A stretch of DNA of 7,461 nucleotides from an uncultured Hyphomicrobiales bacterium (GCA_903930095.1 CAIYXE010000630.1:1-7461); one strand, 5' to 3'; shown: positions 1 to 5,941, counted from the stretch's first letter. Numbers and translations are program-made. Notes: generated from the letters alone by a model not told the origin.

Positions 1-882
1 GCCGAAGACGGGCTTGCCCGAGTCCACGAGCTTCCTGATCTCCGGCACCGCATATTCGCCCGTGGCCGCCGGGTCGCCCGGACCGTTGGACAGGAACACG
101 CCGTCGGGCTTCATGGCGAGGATGTCCTCGGCCTTCGTCGTGGCGGGCACCACGGTCTCGTCACAGCCCGCGGAGGTGAGGCAGCGCAGGATGTTGCGCT
201 TCAGGCCATAATCGACCGCAACGACCTTGTACGTGCCGCCATCGGCGCGCTCATAGCCCTTCTCCCAGTCCCACAGCTTCTCGTCCCACTCCATCCGCTG
301 GGTGAGGGAGACCTCCTTGGCAAGGTCAAGGCCGATGAGGCCCGGCCAGTCCGCTGCCATCTTCTTCAGCTTCTTCAGGTCGAACTTGCCCTTGGCATTG
401 TGCGCGATGACGCCGTTGGGCATGCCCTTCTCGCGGATGCGCGCGGTCAGGGCCCGCGTGTCGATGCCGGACAGCCCGATGATGCCGCGTGCCTTCAGCC
501 ACTTGTCGAAATGCTTGGCGGAGCGATAGTTGGCAGGCTCGGTGATCGGCTCCTTGACCACGCATCCGACCACGCCCGCGGAGGCCGCAAGATTGGTCGT
601 CTCGATGTCCTCGTCATTGGTGCCGACATTGCCCACATGCGGGAAGGTGAAGGTCACGATCTGCCCGGCATAGGAGGGGTCCGTCAGCACCTCCTGATAG
701 CCGGTCATGGCGGTGTTGAAGCAGACTTCGCCCACGGCCTCCCCCTCGGCGCCGATGCCGAAGCCCTCGATCACCGTGCCGTCCGCCAGCACCAGCAGTG
801 CGGTCACGCGCGGGGCATCCCACTCGCCGAACTGGGGGCGTGCGGGTGTCTTGGCCTTGGCAGGCTTTTTCGCAACGGGCAT
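1..882 (-). CDS. carA: Carbamoyl-phosphate synthase small (glutaminase) subunit, 5' part
   Basis: CarA hydrolyses glutamine and passes ammonia to the CarB subunit, which makes carbamoyl phosphate in the cytoplasm for pyrimidine and arginine synthesis. The first 294 codons are present and the gene runs off the left edge with no stop. After a basic, Ala/Pro/Lys-rich leader of about 20 residues, the N-terminal small-chain domain shows the family signatures [21 protein letters not shown], beginning near residue 51, and [16 protein letters not shown] near 136-151. The class I amidotransferase domain begins near residue 220 ([15 protein letters not shown]) and includes FLSNGPGDP (263-271). The nucleophilic Cys and the His/Glu of the triad lie beyond the edge and cannot be checked. 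The ATG at 880-882 is supported by AGGAG at 889-893, six bases upstream. The gene is divergent from the YqeY gene. The identity is secure; the full length is unknown. Confidence 0.97.
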   Translation of the reverse strand, partial: MPVAKKPAKAKTPARPQFGEWDAPRVTALLVLADGTVIEGFGIGAEGEAVGEVCFNTAMTGYQEVLTDPSYAGQIVTFTFPHVGNVGTNDEDIETTNLAASAGVVGCVVKEPITEPANYRSAKHFDKWLKARGIIGLSGIDTRALTARIREKGMPNGVIAHNAKGKFDLKKLKKMAADWPGLIGLDLAKEVSLTQRMEWDEKLWDWEKGYERADGGTYKVVAVDYGLKRNILRCLTSAGCDETVVPATTKAEDILAMKPDGVFLSNGPGDPAATGEYAVPEIRKLVDSGKPVFG

Positions 883-907
883 GGCAGACTCCTGGGGAAT
901 TTGAGGC

Positions 908-937
908 TGGTTAAGGGAAGGGGGCCGGGCCGTCAAG
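908..937 (-). promoter_or_regulatory. Candidate sigma-70 promoter for carA
   Basis: Read on the minus strand there is CTTGAC (TTGACG, five of six matches to the -35 consensus; alphaproteobacterial promoters often have CTTGAC), a 17-base spacer, then TAACCA as a poor -10. Transcription would start near 901, giving a leader of about 20 bases that contains the AGGAG ribosome site of carA. The -10 overlaps TTAACCAG (907-914 on the plus strand), which resembles a CtrA half-site. The call rests on the -35 element and spacing only. Confidence 0.4.
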
Positions 938-1004
938 GTTGCGGTGCAGCGATATCAGCCCTAAGTGAGGGCGGATCACAGGATTTTCATGAGGGAGCAG
1001 CACC

Positions 1005-1466
1005 ATGGCCCTGCGCGACGAGATTTCGGCGGCACTGAAGGATGCGATGAAGTCGGGCGACAAGAAAAAGCTCTCGACGTTGCGCCTGATGCAGGCCGCC
1101 ATCAAGGACAAGGACATCAACAGCCGCACCGAGGGCCATGACTCGGCGCTGACCTCCGATGCGGGCATCATGGAACTCTTCGCCAAGATGGTGAAGCAGC
1201 GCCAGGACTCGATTGCCGCCTACGACCAGGGCGGAAGGCCGGAACTGGCCCAGATCGAGCGTGACGAGATCACCGTCATCCAGTCCTTCATGCCCAAGCA
1301 GATGAATGACGAGGAAGCCAAGGACGCCGTTGCCGGGGTCATTGCCGCCTTGGGCGCCACCAGCGTCAAGGACATGGGTAAGGTCATGGCGGAGCTCAAG
1401 GCGAAGTTCGCGGGCCAGATGGACATGGGCAAGGCCGGCGGCATCGTGAAGAGCCTGCTGGGCTAG
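1005..1466 (+). CDS. yqeY: GatB/YqeY domain-containing protein
   Basis: A 153-residue, soluble, mostly helical protein of the YqeY family, which resembles the C-terminal helical domain of GatB, a subunit of the tRNA-dependent amidotransferase. The exact cellular role of free-standing YqeY is unsettled; a tRNA-linked function is usually inferred from the GatB similarity. Family features are the N-terminal LRDEISAALKDAMKSGDKKKLSTLRLMQAAIKDKDI pattern (residues 3 to about 38), the central FAKMVKQRQDSIAAYDQGGR (59-78), the conserved ITVIQSFMPKQMNDEE (about 88-103) and the C-terminal DMGKVMAELKAKFAGQMDMGKA. Length is normal for the family (about 150). The ATG at 1005 follows GAGGGAG at 991-997. 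The gene is divergent from carA, with 122 bases between the two starts. YqeY genes commonly sit just before dnaG-rpoD, and here three opposing genes intervene. Confidence 0.95.
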   Translation: MALRDEISAALKDAMKSGDKKKLSTLRLMQAAIKDKDINSRTEGHDSALTSDAGIMELFAKMVKQRQDSIAAYDQGGRPELAQIERDEITVIQSFMPKQMNDEEAKDAVAGVIAALGATSVKDMGKVMAELKAKFAGQMDMGKAGGIVKSLLG

Positions 1467-1502
1467 AAGCGCTCCCTCCGTCCACGCCGCTGCCGCCCGC
1501 AG

Positions 1503-1530
1503 CTGGGTCCCGGCCTTCGCCCGGAAGACG
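1503..1530. repeat. Dispersed alphaproteobacterial palindromic repeat (degenerate copy)
   Basis: The sequence begins CTGGGTCCCGGCCTTCGCC and ends CGGAAGACG. From memory, many alphaproteobacterial genomes carry an intergenic repeat reading CTGGGTCCCGGCCTTCGCC followed by GGGATGAC(G); by that recollection this copy differs at two of 28 positions. In the usual form, CCCGGC and GCCGGG pair as a short hairpin. Here the right arm reads GCCCGG, so the stem is imperfect. The assignment to a repeat family is recalled rather than searched. Confidence 0.5.
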
Positions 1531-1549
1531 GCATTGGGGGAGGCCGTCT
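1526..1549. other. Inverted repeat (7-bp stem) downstream of YqeY
   Basis: AGACGGC (1526-1532) and GCCGTCT (1543-1549) are perfect inverted copies around a 10-base, G-rich loop. The hairpin lies 60 bases after the YqeY stop. No T-run follows on either strand, so it is not a canonical intrinsic terminator. It could stabilise the YqeY mRNA 3' end or be part of a Rho-dependent termination region. Confidence 0.45.
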
Positions 1550-1593
1550 CAAACAGATTCACAATGTCAATCAGCAGAAGGCACGCTGAAAGT

Positions 1594-1622
1594 CATCTAT
1601 CAGGTCATAGGAAAAAAGTCAA
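1594..1622 (-). promoter_or_regulatory. Weak promoter-like sequence, antisense to the YqeY 3' end
   Basis: On the minus strand, TTGACT (five of six -35 matches; plus-strand AGTCAA, 1617-1622), a 17-base spacer and TAGATG (three of six -10 matches; plus-strand CATCTA, 1594-1599) are correctly spaced. Transcription would start near 1587 and run through the hairpin at 1526-1549 and the repeat at 1503-1530 towards the end of YqeY. AT-rich DNA often yields such matches by chance. Confidence 0.22.
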
Positions 1623-1626
1623 TAGC

Positions 1627-1646
1627 TAGGAAAGATAATTTTCCTA
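1627..1646 (-). terminator. AT-rich hairpin overlapping the HAD stop codon, possible terminator
   Basis: TAGGAAA (1627-1633) and TTTCCTA (1640-1646) form a perfect 7-bp stem around six bases, and the stem includes the HAD gene's TAG stop (1644-1646). On the minus strand the hairpin is followed, nine bases on, by a run of six T residues (complement of 1612-1617). That is farther than in a canonical intrinsic terminator, and the stem is AT-rich, so function as a terminator for the HAD transcript is plausible but weak. Confidence 0.4.
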
Positions 1647-2360
1647 ATTTCCCTGCTCCGCGGCATCCGCCAGTTCGCCAAGGCTGGCGAAATGGTAATC
1701 GGGAATGGCCACATCCTGGACAGTGGGCGTGGCGCCGGCGCCGGTCTTGCCCTTCCGCCGCTCGATCCAGCAGGTATGGTAGCCCAGCCGCCGTGACACC
1801 GCGATGTCATGATACTGGCTCTGCGCCACGTGGATGATGTCGTCAAAGGCGAAGCCTTCCTTTGACAGCCGCCCGCGGGTGAACGCGAAAACCTGCGGAT
1901 CCGGCTTGTTCCAGCCCACCATCTCCGCCGTCACCATGTCGTCGAATGGAAGCTCCAGCGTGCGCGCGAAATGGGAAAGCGCCCAATTGTCGGAATTGGT
2001 CATCGCGACGAGAAAAAATCGCTTCCTGAGGCGCTTCAGCGCCGCGATCGAGTCCGGGAACGCCGGCCAGTGGGGAATCGACAGGCGAAACGCCTCGGCA
2101 TCGGCGTGCGAACCGGGCAAGCCCAGCCGCTCAGCCATCTCCCGGTACATCGGCGCCATCATGGACGGAAAGGGCAGGCGCGGGGTCTCGTGGTGCTGGC
2201 GGTCCTCGGCCCGCGCATAGGCTTCGAGGATGGCAGTGTCGGCCAGGCTCACCCCCGCGGCCCTGGCCCGGCCCTGTACATAGTCAAGGATGCCGGTTTC
2301 GAAGTCGATCAGCGTTCCGACGACATCGAAGGTCATCACTTTGCGGTCGTTCAGGGCCAT
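1644..2360 (-). CDS. HAD-superfamily hydrolase, type II haloacid dehalogenase-like
   Basis: A 238-residue cytoplasmic hydrolase of the haloacid dehalogenase superfamily. Motif I is TFDVVGTLIDFE (10-21), with D12 as the predicted nucleophile that forms the aspartyl-enzyme intermediate. A helical cap spans about 22-95. Motif II is VAMTNSDNWAL (118-128), motif III is GWNKPDPQVF (149-158) with K152, and motif IV is HVAQSQYHDIAVSRRLGYHTCWIERR (177-202). The TCWIER ending and KPDPxVF are typical of type II (S)-2-haloacid dehalogenases. However, the catalytic-site region has Gln (Q180, Q182) where characterised L-2-haloacid dehalogenases, as I recall, have S175 and N177, and the second motif I acid is absent as in dehalogenases. 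Haloacid substrates are therefore uncertain and another small 2-substituted acid or phosphate ester is possible. The ATG at 2360 is chosen because motif I then starts at the usual distance and GGAG lies eight bases upstream. It is last in the eamA-ohr-HAD minus-strand block. Confidence 0.92.
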   Translation of the reverse strand: MALNDRKVMTFDVVGTLIDFETGILDYVQGRARAAGVSLADTAILEAYARAEDRQHHETPRLPFPSMMAPMYREMAERLGLPGSHADAEAFRLSIPHWPAFPDSIAALKRLRKRFFLVAMTNSDNWALSHFARTLELPFDDMVTAEMVGWNKPDPQVFAFTRGRLSKEGFAFDDIIHVAQSQYHDIAVSRRLGYHTCWIERRKGKTGAGATPTVQDVAIPDYHFASLGELADAAEQGN

Positions 2361-2393
2361 GTTCGTCACTCCGGGAGGGCAATGCAGGCATAT

Positions 2394-2443
2394 GGCCCGC
2401 CGAGGGCCGGGTGAGGTGCGTTGCCGCCAGGTAGCCTCGCACC
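2394..2443. other. Two GC-rich inverted repeats between ohr and the HAD gene
   Basis: Within the 103-base gap, GGCCC (2394-2398) pairs with GGGCC (2404-2408) around five bases, and GGTGCG (2415-2420) pairs perfectly with CGCACC (2438-2443) around 17 bases. Neither is followed by a T-run on the minus strand. They could partly terminate or stabilise the ohr transcript, which would separate HAD expression from ohr. No convincing HAD promoter was seen in the gap. Confidence 0.35.
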
Positions 2444-2463
2444 CGCCCCGCCTTGACCGGGCA

Positions 2464-2883
2464 TCAGACGATGTTGGTCGTGACCTTGATGTTACCCTTC
2501 GTGGCGTGGGAGTAGGGGCACACCACATGGGCCTTGGCGGCGATGTCTTCGGCCTTGGCCTTGTCGATGCCGGGCAGGCTCACGTCGATCGCCACCTCGA
2601 GGCCGAAGCCGCCGCCATCCTCGCGCGGGCCGACGCCCACATGGGCGGTCACGGCGGCATCCGGGCCGATCGTCACGTTTTCCTTGCCGGCAACGAATTT
2701 GATGGCGCCGAGATAGCAGGCCGAATAGCCCACCGCGAAGAGTTGTTCCGGGTTGGTCCCCTTGTTGTCGCCGCCCATCTCCGTGGGCAGTGACAGGGCG
2801 AGATCGAGTTTGCCGTCATTGGTCTTGCCGCGTCCGTCGCGGCCGCCGGTTGAGGTTGCGTGGGCAGTATAGGCAATAGGCAT
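2464..2883 (-). CDS. ohr: Organic hydroperoxide resistance protein, Ohr subfamily of OsmC
   Basis: Ohr is a cytoplasmic, dimeric, thiol-dependent peroxidase that reduces organic and fatty-acid hydroperoxides, normally re-reduced by lipoylated proteins. The 139-residue length is typical of the family. The start matches Ohr closely: AYTAHATSTGGRDGRGKTNDGKLDL (4-28), then TNPEQLFAVGYSACYLGAIK (43-62), and HVVCPYSHATKGNIKVTTNIV at the C-terminus. The catalytic set is present: peroxidatic C56, resolving C122, and the conserved R18 and E46 that activate the thiolate. The VCPYSxATxGNI motif favours Ohr over OsmC. The ATG at 2883 has GGAG six bases upstream. It lies 74 bases after eamA on the same strand. 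No MarR-type OhrR repressor gene and no OhrR-like AT-rich operator is visible in the window. Confidence 0.96.
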   Translation of the reverse strand: MPIAYTAHATSTGGRDGRGKTNDGKLDLALSLPTEMGGDNKGTNPEQLFAVGYSACYLGAIKFVAGKENVTIGPDAAVTAHVGVGPREDGGGFGLEVAIDVSLPGIDKAKAEDIAAKAHVVCPYSHATKGNIKVTTNIV

Positions 2884-2957
2884 ATCGTTCTCCGTTGTGG
2901 TCAGCTGCTTGTGTAGCGGAAGCCAGTTTGGCTGCAATGATGGCGCTTCGCAAGGCT

Positions 2958-3827
2958 TCAGCGCCGCGCCAGCACCACCCCCGCGGCGGCAAGCGCGAAG
3001 CCCGCCCAGCCGAGCGGCGGCATTTCTTCCCCGAGCAGCGGCCACGCCATGAGCGCGGCGATCGGCGGCACGAGATAGAACAGCGAGGAGACGCGGCTCA
3101 CTTCCCCCGCCCGGATCATGGCGAGCAGCAGCGACATGGCGATGATCGAGTTGCCGATGACCAGATAGGCCAGTGCGGCGGCGAAAGGCAGGTTCCATTC
3201 GAAGCTGAAGCTCTCGAAGGCGAGTGCCAGCGGCAGCGTTCCAGCAAGCCCGGCGGCATACTGAACCAGGTTGGAGGTGACCGGGTGATGGTTCCTGCCG
3301 AAGCGCTTCTCCCACAGCGTGCCCGCGGTGATGGCGAGGAGCGCGCCCACCCCCGCCGCCACGCCCAGCGGGTGCTCGAGTTCGACGCTGGACCGCGACA
3401 GGATCACCGTCGCCGCGCCGAGGAGCCCAAGAGCCAGGCCCGCCCACCGCAGCGCGCTGACCTTCTCCCCCGCGAAACGCGGCGCGATGATGCCCACCAG
3501 GATCGGCTGCAGGCAGACGATGATGGCGAGCCCCCCCGCCGAGATGCCCGCCTTGAAGCCGATGTAGGAGAGGCCGAAATAGATGGTCTGGATCAGGAAG
3601 CCAACCATGGCGAGGTGCACCCAGTCGGCGCGCCGTTCCGGCAGGGGTGGCCGCAGCGCCACGGCGACTGGCAGCAGCAGCACCAGCACCAGCGCATAAC
3701 GCAGGCTGAGGAAGCTCATCGGCTCAGCGTGGCTGATCCCCAGCTTGGCGATGGGGAAGCCGCCGGACCACAGGAGCAGGAAGATCACTGGCGCTGCCAG
3801 CAGCCAGAGGGGCTTGGATGTCGTCAT
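2958..3827 (-). CDS. EamA-family (DMT superfamily) inner-membrane transporter
   Basis: A 289-residue integral membrane protein with two tandem EamA repeats (about 12-143 and 155-287), each of about five hydrophobic segments, ten in all. The first segments lie near 8-27, 37-58 and 68-90. The family pattern is clear in LLLWSGGFPIAKLG (17-30), LQPILVGIIAPRFAGEKVSALRWAGLALGLLGA (about 106-138) and the closing SSLFYLVPPIAALMAWPLLGEEMPPLGWAGFALAAAGVV. Such proteins export or import small metabolites (amino acids, nucleosides, drugs and others), and the substrate cannot be told from sequence. The start at 3827 puts the first membrane segment at the normal place but has no clear ribosome site. In-frame ATGs at 3908 and 3902 would add 27 or 25 soluble residues. 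The gene is divergent from dnaG and upstream of ohr on the same strand. Confidence 0.93.
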   Translation of the reverse strand: MTTSKPLWLLAAPVIFLLLWSGGFPIAKLGISHAEPMSFLSLRYALVLVLLLPVAVALRPPLPERRADWVHLAMVGFLIQTIYFGLSYIGFKAGISAGGLAIIVCLQPILVGIIAPRFAGEKVSALRWAGLALGLLGAATVILSRSSVELEHPLGVAAGVGALLAITAGTLWEKRFGRNHHPVTSNLVQYAAGLAGTLPLALAFESFSFEWNLPFAAALAYLVIGNSIIAMSLLLAMIRAGEVSRVSSLFYLVPPIAALMAWPLLGEEMPPLGWAGFALAAAGVVLARR

Positions 3828-3858
3828 GGCGCGGGACCATAGGGGCAAGTCCCATAGC

Positions 3859-3877
3859 CCGCTAGCCTCGCTGGCGG
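3859..3877. other. Inverted repeat in the eamA-dnaG divergent region
   Basis: CCGCTAGC (3859-3866) and GCTGGCGG (3870-3877) are inverted copies with one T/G mispair, giving an 8-bp stem with a 3-base loop. It lies 32 bases upstream of the chosen eamA start. If the longer eamA frame is correct, it lies inside that gene's 5' end. It could be an operator or a leader hairpin; nothing identifies a binding protein. Confidence 0.35.
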
Positions 3878-3934
3878 CACGGCACCGTCGAGCATCGGAC
3901 ATGGGCATTCACTTTCCGTTCCGGGCGCTTGAAC

Positions 3935-3959
3935 TCACGGCCACCTTGGCGCACATGAT
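3935..3959 (+). promoter_or_regulatory. Possible promoter abutting the dnaG start codon
   Basis: CTTGAAC (TTGAAC, five of six -35 matches, starting at 3940 after GCGC) and CATGAT (3954-3959, four of six -10 matches) flank a short spacer whose exact register is poor. The -10-like element lies five bases before the dnaG ATG, so a start about seven bases downstream would fall on the start codon and give a leaderless mRNA. This would fit the absence of a Shine-Dalgarno, but the spacing makes the call weak. Confidence 0.2.
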
Positions 3960-3964
3960 CACGC

Positions 3965-5905
3965 ATGCGCGTGCCCCCGTCATTCCTCGAAGACATCCGC
4001 GGCCGGGTGACCATATCCTCGGTCGTCGGGCGCAAGGTGACGTGGGACCGGCGGAAATCGAACCCGGGCAAGGGCGATTACTGGGCCTGCTGCCCCTTCC
4101 ACGGGGAGAAGTCGCCCTCGTTCCATGTCGAAGACCGGAAGGGCCGCTACCATTGTTTCGGTTGCAAGGCCTCCGGCGACATCTTCACCTTCCTCGTCGA
4201 GAAGGAAGGTCTGAGCTTCCCCGAGGCGGTTGAACGGCTGGCGGAGGAGGCGGGCCTGCCCATGCCCCGCATGAGCGAGGCCGACCAGCAGCGCGAGGAG
4301 CAGCGCGCCAGCCTTTATGACGTCATGGAAATGGCTGCCCGCTTCTTTGAGGCCGAACTCCAGTCTGCCAGGGGATCTCGCGCGCGGGGCTATCTGGCCG
4401 ACAGGCAGCTCTCCCCCGCCATCCAGAAGGAGTTCCGCCTGGGCTATGCGCCGGATGACCGGCAGGCGCTTCGCTCCCACCTGGCGGACAAGAGCATCAC
4501 AGTGGAGCAAATGGCCGAGGCGGGCCTCCTCATCGCGGGCGAGGACATTCCCGTCGCCTATGACCGTTTCCGTGACCGTGTCATTTTCCCGATCCTGGAT
4601 CCGCGCGGCCGGGTTATCGCCTTCGGCGGCCGCGCCCTGTCAAAGGACGTTCCCGCCAAATATCTCAACTCGCCCGAGACGCCGCTCTTCCACAAGGGGC
4701 AGGTGCTCTACAATCTCGACAAGGCACGGGGGCCCGCCCACGAGAAGGGCCAGATCATCGCGGTCGAGGGCTATGTCGATGTGATCGCCATGCACCGTGC
4801 CGGATTGCCGCAGGCGGTGGCCCCCCTCGGAACCGCCCTGACGGAGGACCAGCTGCGCATCCTGTGGAAGCAGTCCGCCGAGCCCGTGCTGTGCTTTGAC
4901 GGCGACCAGGCTGGCCTCAAGGCCGCACATCGCGCGCTGGATCTGGCGCTGCCGCTGCTGGAGCCGGGCCATTCGCTGCGCTTTGCCCTGCTTCCCGAGG
5001 GCCAGGACCCGGATGACCTTCTGAAGTCCGAAGGCCCCGAGGCCGTGCGCGCCGTGATTGCGGCCGCCCAGCCGCTCTCCGACATGCTCTGGCAGCGCGC
5101 CCTGTCACTGAATGACCGCGCAACCCCGGAACGGCGAGCTCAGTTCGAGAAGGATTTACGAAGTACAATCAATGGCTTGTCTGATGATGCTGTGAAAAAG
5201 CATTATCTTGCCGAGTTCGCGGAGCGTACCCGCGCCCTGTTCCAACCGGCAGGCGGATTTCGCAGTCAGTCCGGCCGGCGCCAGGCCGCCTTTGGGGCCG
5301 AAAGGCGTCCTTTCAAGGCAGGACTTCGCCCCTGGGAAATCCAGCAGCCACCCACCGCGCAATTGCGGCAGCTTGCAGCCCAGCCCAATTTCCGGGCTGG
5401 CGCGGAGCGCAGGGAGCGGCTCATCGTGCTCACGCTGGTCAACCACCCGGACCTGCTGCATGAGTTCCTGGACGAGTTCGCGACCCTCGAGATCACCGTG
5501 CCAGAGCTTGACACCCTCCGCACCCAAATCATAGATAGCGCCGCCCTTGGTTCTGGACTTGACGGAACGGATCTTCGGGCCCACTTAGACAAGTTGGGAT
5601 CCGGTCCTTTGCTGGGCCGGCTTGAATCCCAGGCGAAACGGCTGAACGAATGGTTCCTTGGGAGCGGGGCAGCGCAAGATGACGCCCGCACAGGCCTCCG
5701 TCAGATGATCGCCCTGCACCGCAAAACTGTCACCCTCGAGCGGGAGCTCAAGGCGGCTGAGGCTGCTTTTGCGTCCGACCCGACGGAGGAGAAGCTCAAC
5801 GCCCTCAAGGCGGTGCGCGAGCAGTTGTCGTCTCATGCCGGCCAGGAAGCCCAGATTGCGGGTTTCGGCGCGGCGAGCGGACGGCCTGCAGACGCCATCA
5901 CCTGA
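3965..5905 (+). CDS. dnaG: DNA primase
   Basis: DnaG synthesises RNA primers at the replication fork in association with DnaB helicase. The protein has 646 residues, in the normal alphaproteobacterial range and longer than the E. coli enzyme (581). The CHC2 zinc-binding domain (about 1-100) has ligands C43, H46, C64 and C67 in CPFHGEKSPSF...YHCFGC. The catalytic core (about 115-430) has RVIFPI (205-210), AKYLNSPETPLFHKG with K232 and K244, and the Toprim metal site: EGYVD (E268), DGDQAG (D312, D314) and DPDD (D348, D350). A Gln/Pro/Arg-rich linker (about 430-480) leads to the helical C-terminal domain that contacts DnaB. The start MRVPPSFLEDIR matches alphaproteobacterial primases, but no Shine-Dalgarno precedes it. 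Patches with TTA, ATA and AGT codons occur in the second half. rpoD follows 130 bases later on the same strand. Confidence 0.98.
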   Translation: MRVPPSFLEDIRGRVTISSVVGRKVTWDRRKSNPGKGDYWACCPFHGEKSPSFHVEDRKGRYHCFGCKASGDIFTFLVEKEGLSFPEAVERLAEEAGLPMPRMSEADQQREEQRASLYDVMEMAARFFEAELQSARGSRARGYLADRQLSPAIQKEFRLGYAPDDRQALRSHLADKSITVEQMAEAGLLIAGEDIPVAYDRFRDRVIFPILDPRGRVIAFGGRALSKDVPAKYLNSPETPLFHKGQVLYNLDKARGPAHEKGQIIAVEGYVDVIAMHRAGLPQAVAPLGTALTEDQLRILWKQSAEPVLCFDGDQAGLKAAHRALDLALPLLEPGHSLRFALLPEGQDPDDLLKSEGPEAVRAVIAAAQPLSDMLWQRALSLNDRATPERRAQFEKDLRSTINGLSDDAVKKHYLAEFAERTRALFQPAGGFRSQSGRRQAAFGAERRPFKAGLRPWEIQQPPTAQLRQLAAQPNFRAGAERRERLIVLTLVNHPDLLHEFLDEFATLEITVPELDTLRTQIIDSAALGSGLDGTDLRAHLDKLGSGPLLGRLESQAKRLNEWFLGSGAAQDDARTGLRQMIALHRKTVTLERELKAAEAAFASDPTEEKLNALKAVREQLSSHAGQEAQIAGFGAASGRPADAIT

Positions 5906-5941
5906 GGTGCCCTGAACCCGGTTCGGGCTGAAGTCTGTGGG

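Larger units (their letters stand above)
1467..1643. other. Intergenic region between convergent YqeY and HAD genes
   Basis: This is 177 bases without a credible gene. The first half (to about 1550) is GC-rich and holds a dispersed-repeat-like sequence and a hairpin. The second half is an AT-rich island: counting 1551-1650 gives 35 G/C in 100, far below the neighbouring genes. The flanking genes converge here, so transcription termination is the expected function. The contained elements are listed separately. Confidence 0.8.

Noticed and set aside
939..967. TTGCGG-N17-TAAGTG as a YqeY promoter
   Set aside because: Both boxes match poorly. YqeY probably has a promoter in the divergent gap, but this sequence does not establish it.
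400..1038. Open plus-strand frame of 212 codons opposite carA
   Set aside because: It runs over conserved carA sequence and into the YqeY start, is rich in Gly, Arg and His, and shows no recognisable domain.
987..1562. Open minus-strand frame of 191 codons opposite YqeY
   Set aside because: It is antisense to a well-conserved family gene, begins with GTG without a ribosome site, and has low-complexity Leu/Ala/His/Gly-rich composition typical of a shadow frame in high-GC DNA.
1564..1629. Small plus-strand frame of 21 codons in the AT-rich island
   Set aside because: It has no ribosome site and no recognisable features, and a short frame like this is expected by chance.
2464..3447. Apparent 327-residue fusion ending in Ohr
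   Set aside because: The upstream part is the ohr frame extended through eamA in the wrong phase. The Ohr start at 2883 has its own GGAG and the family's normal N-terminus.
2895..3842. Open plus-strand frame of 315 codons opposite eamA
   Set aside because: The translation is dominated by Arg, Gln, His, Asp and Glu, the pattern expected when a hydrophobic membrane-protein gene is read on the other strand.
5914..5928. Overlapping short palindromes after dnaG as an intrinsic terminator
   Set aside because: The stems are only four or five base pairs and no T-run follows, so termination before rpoD is not supported.
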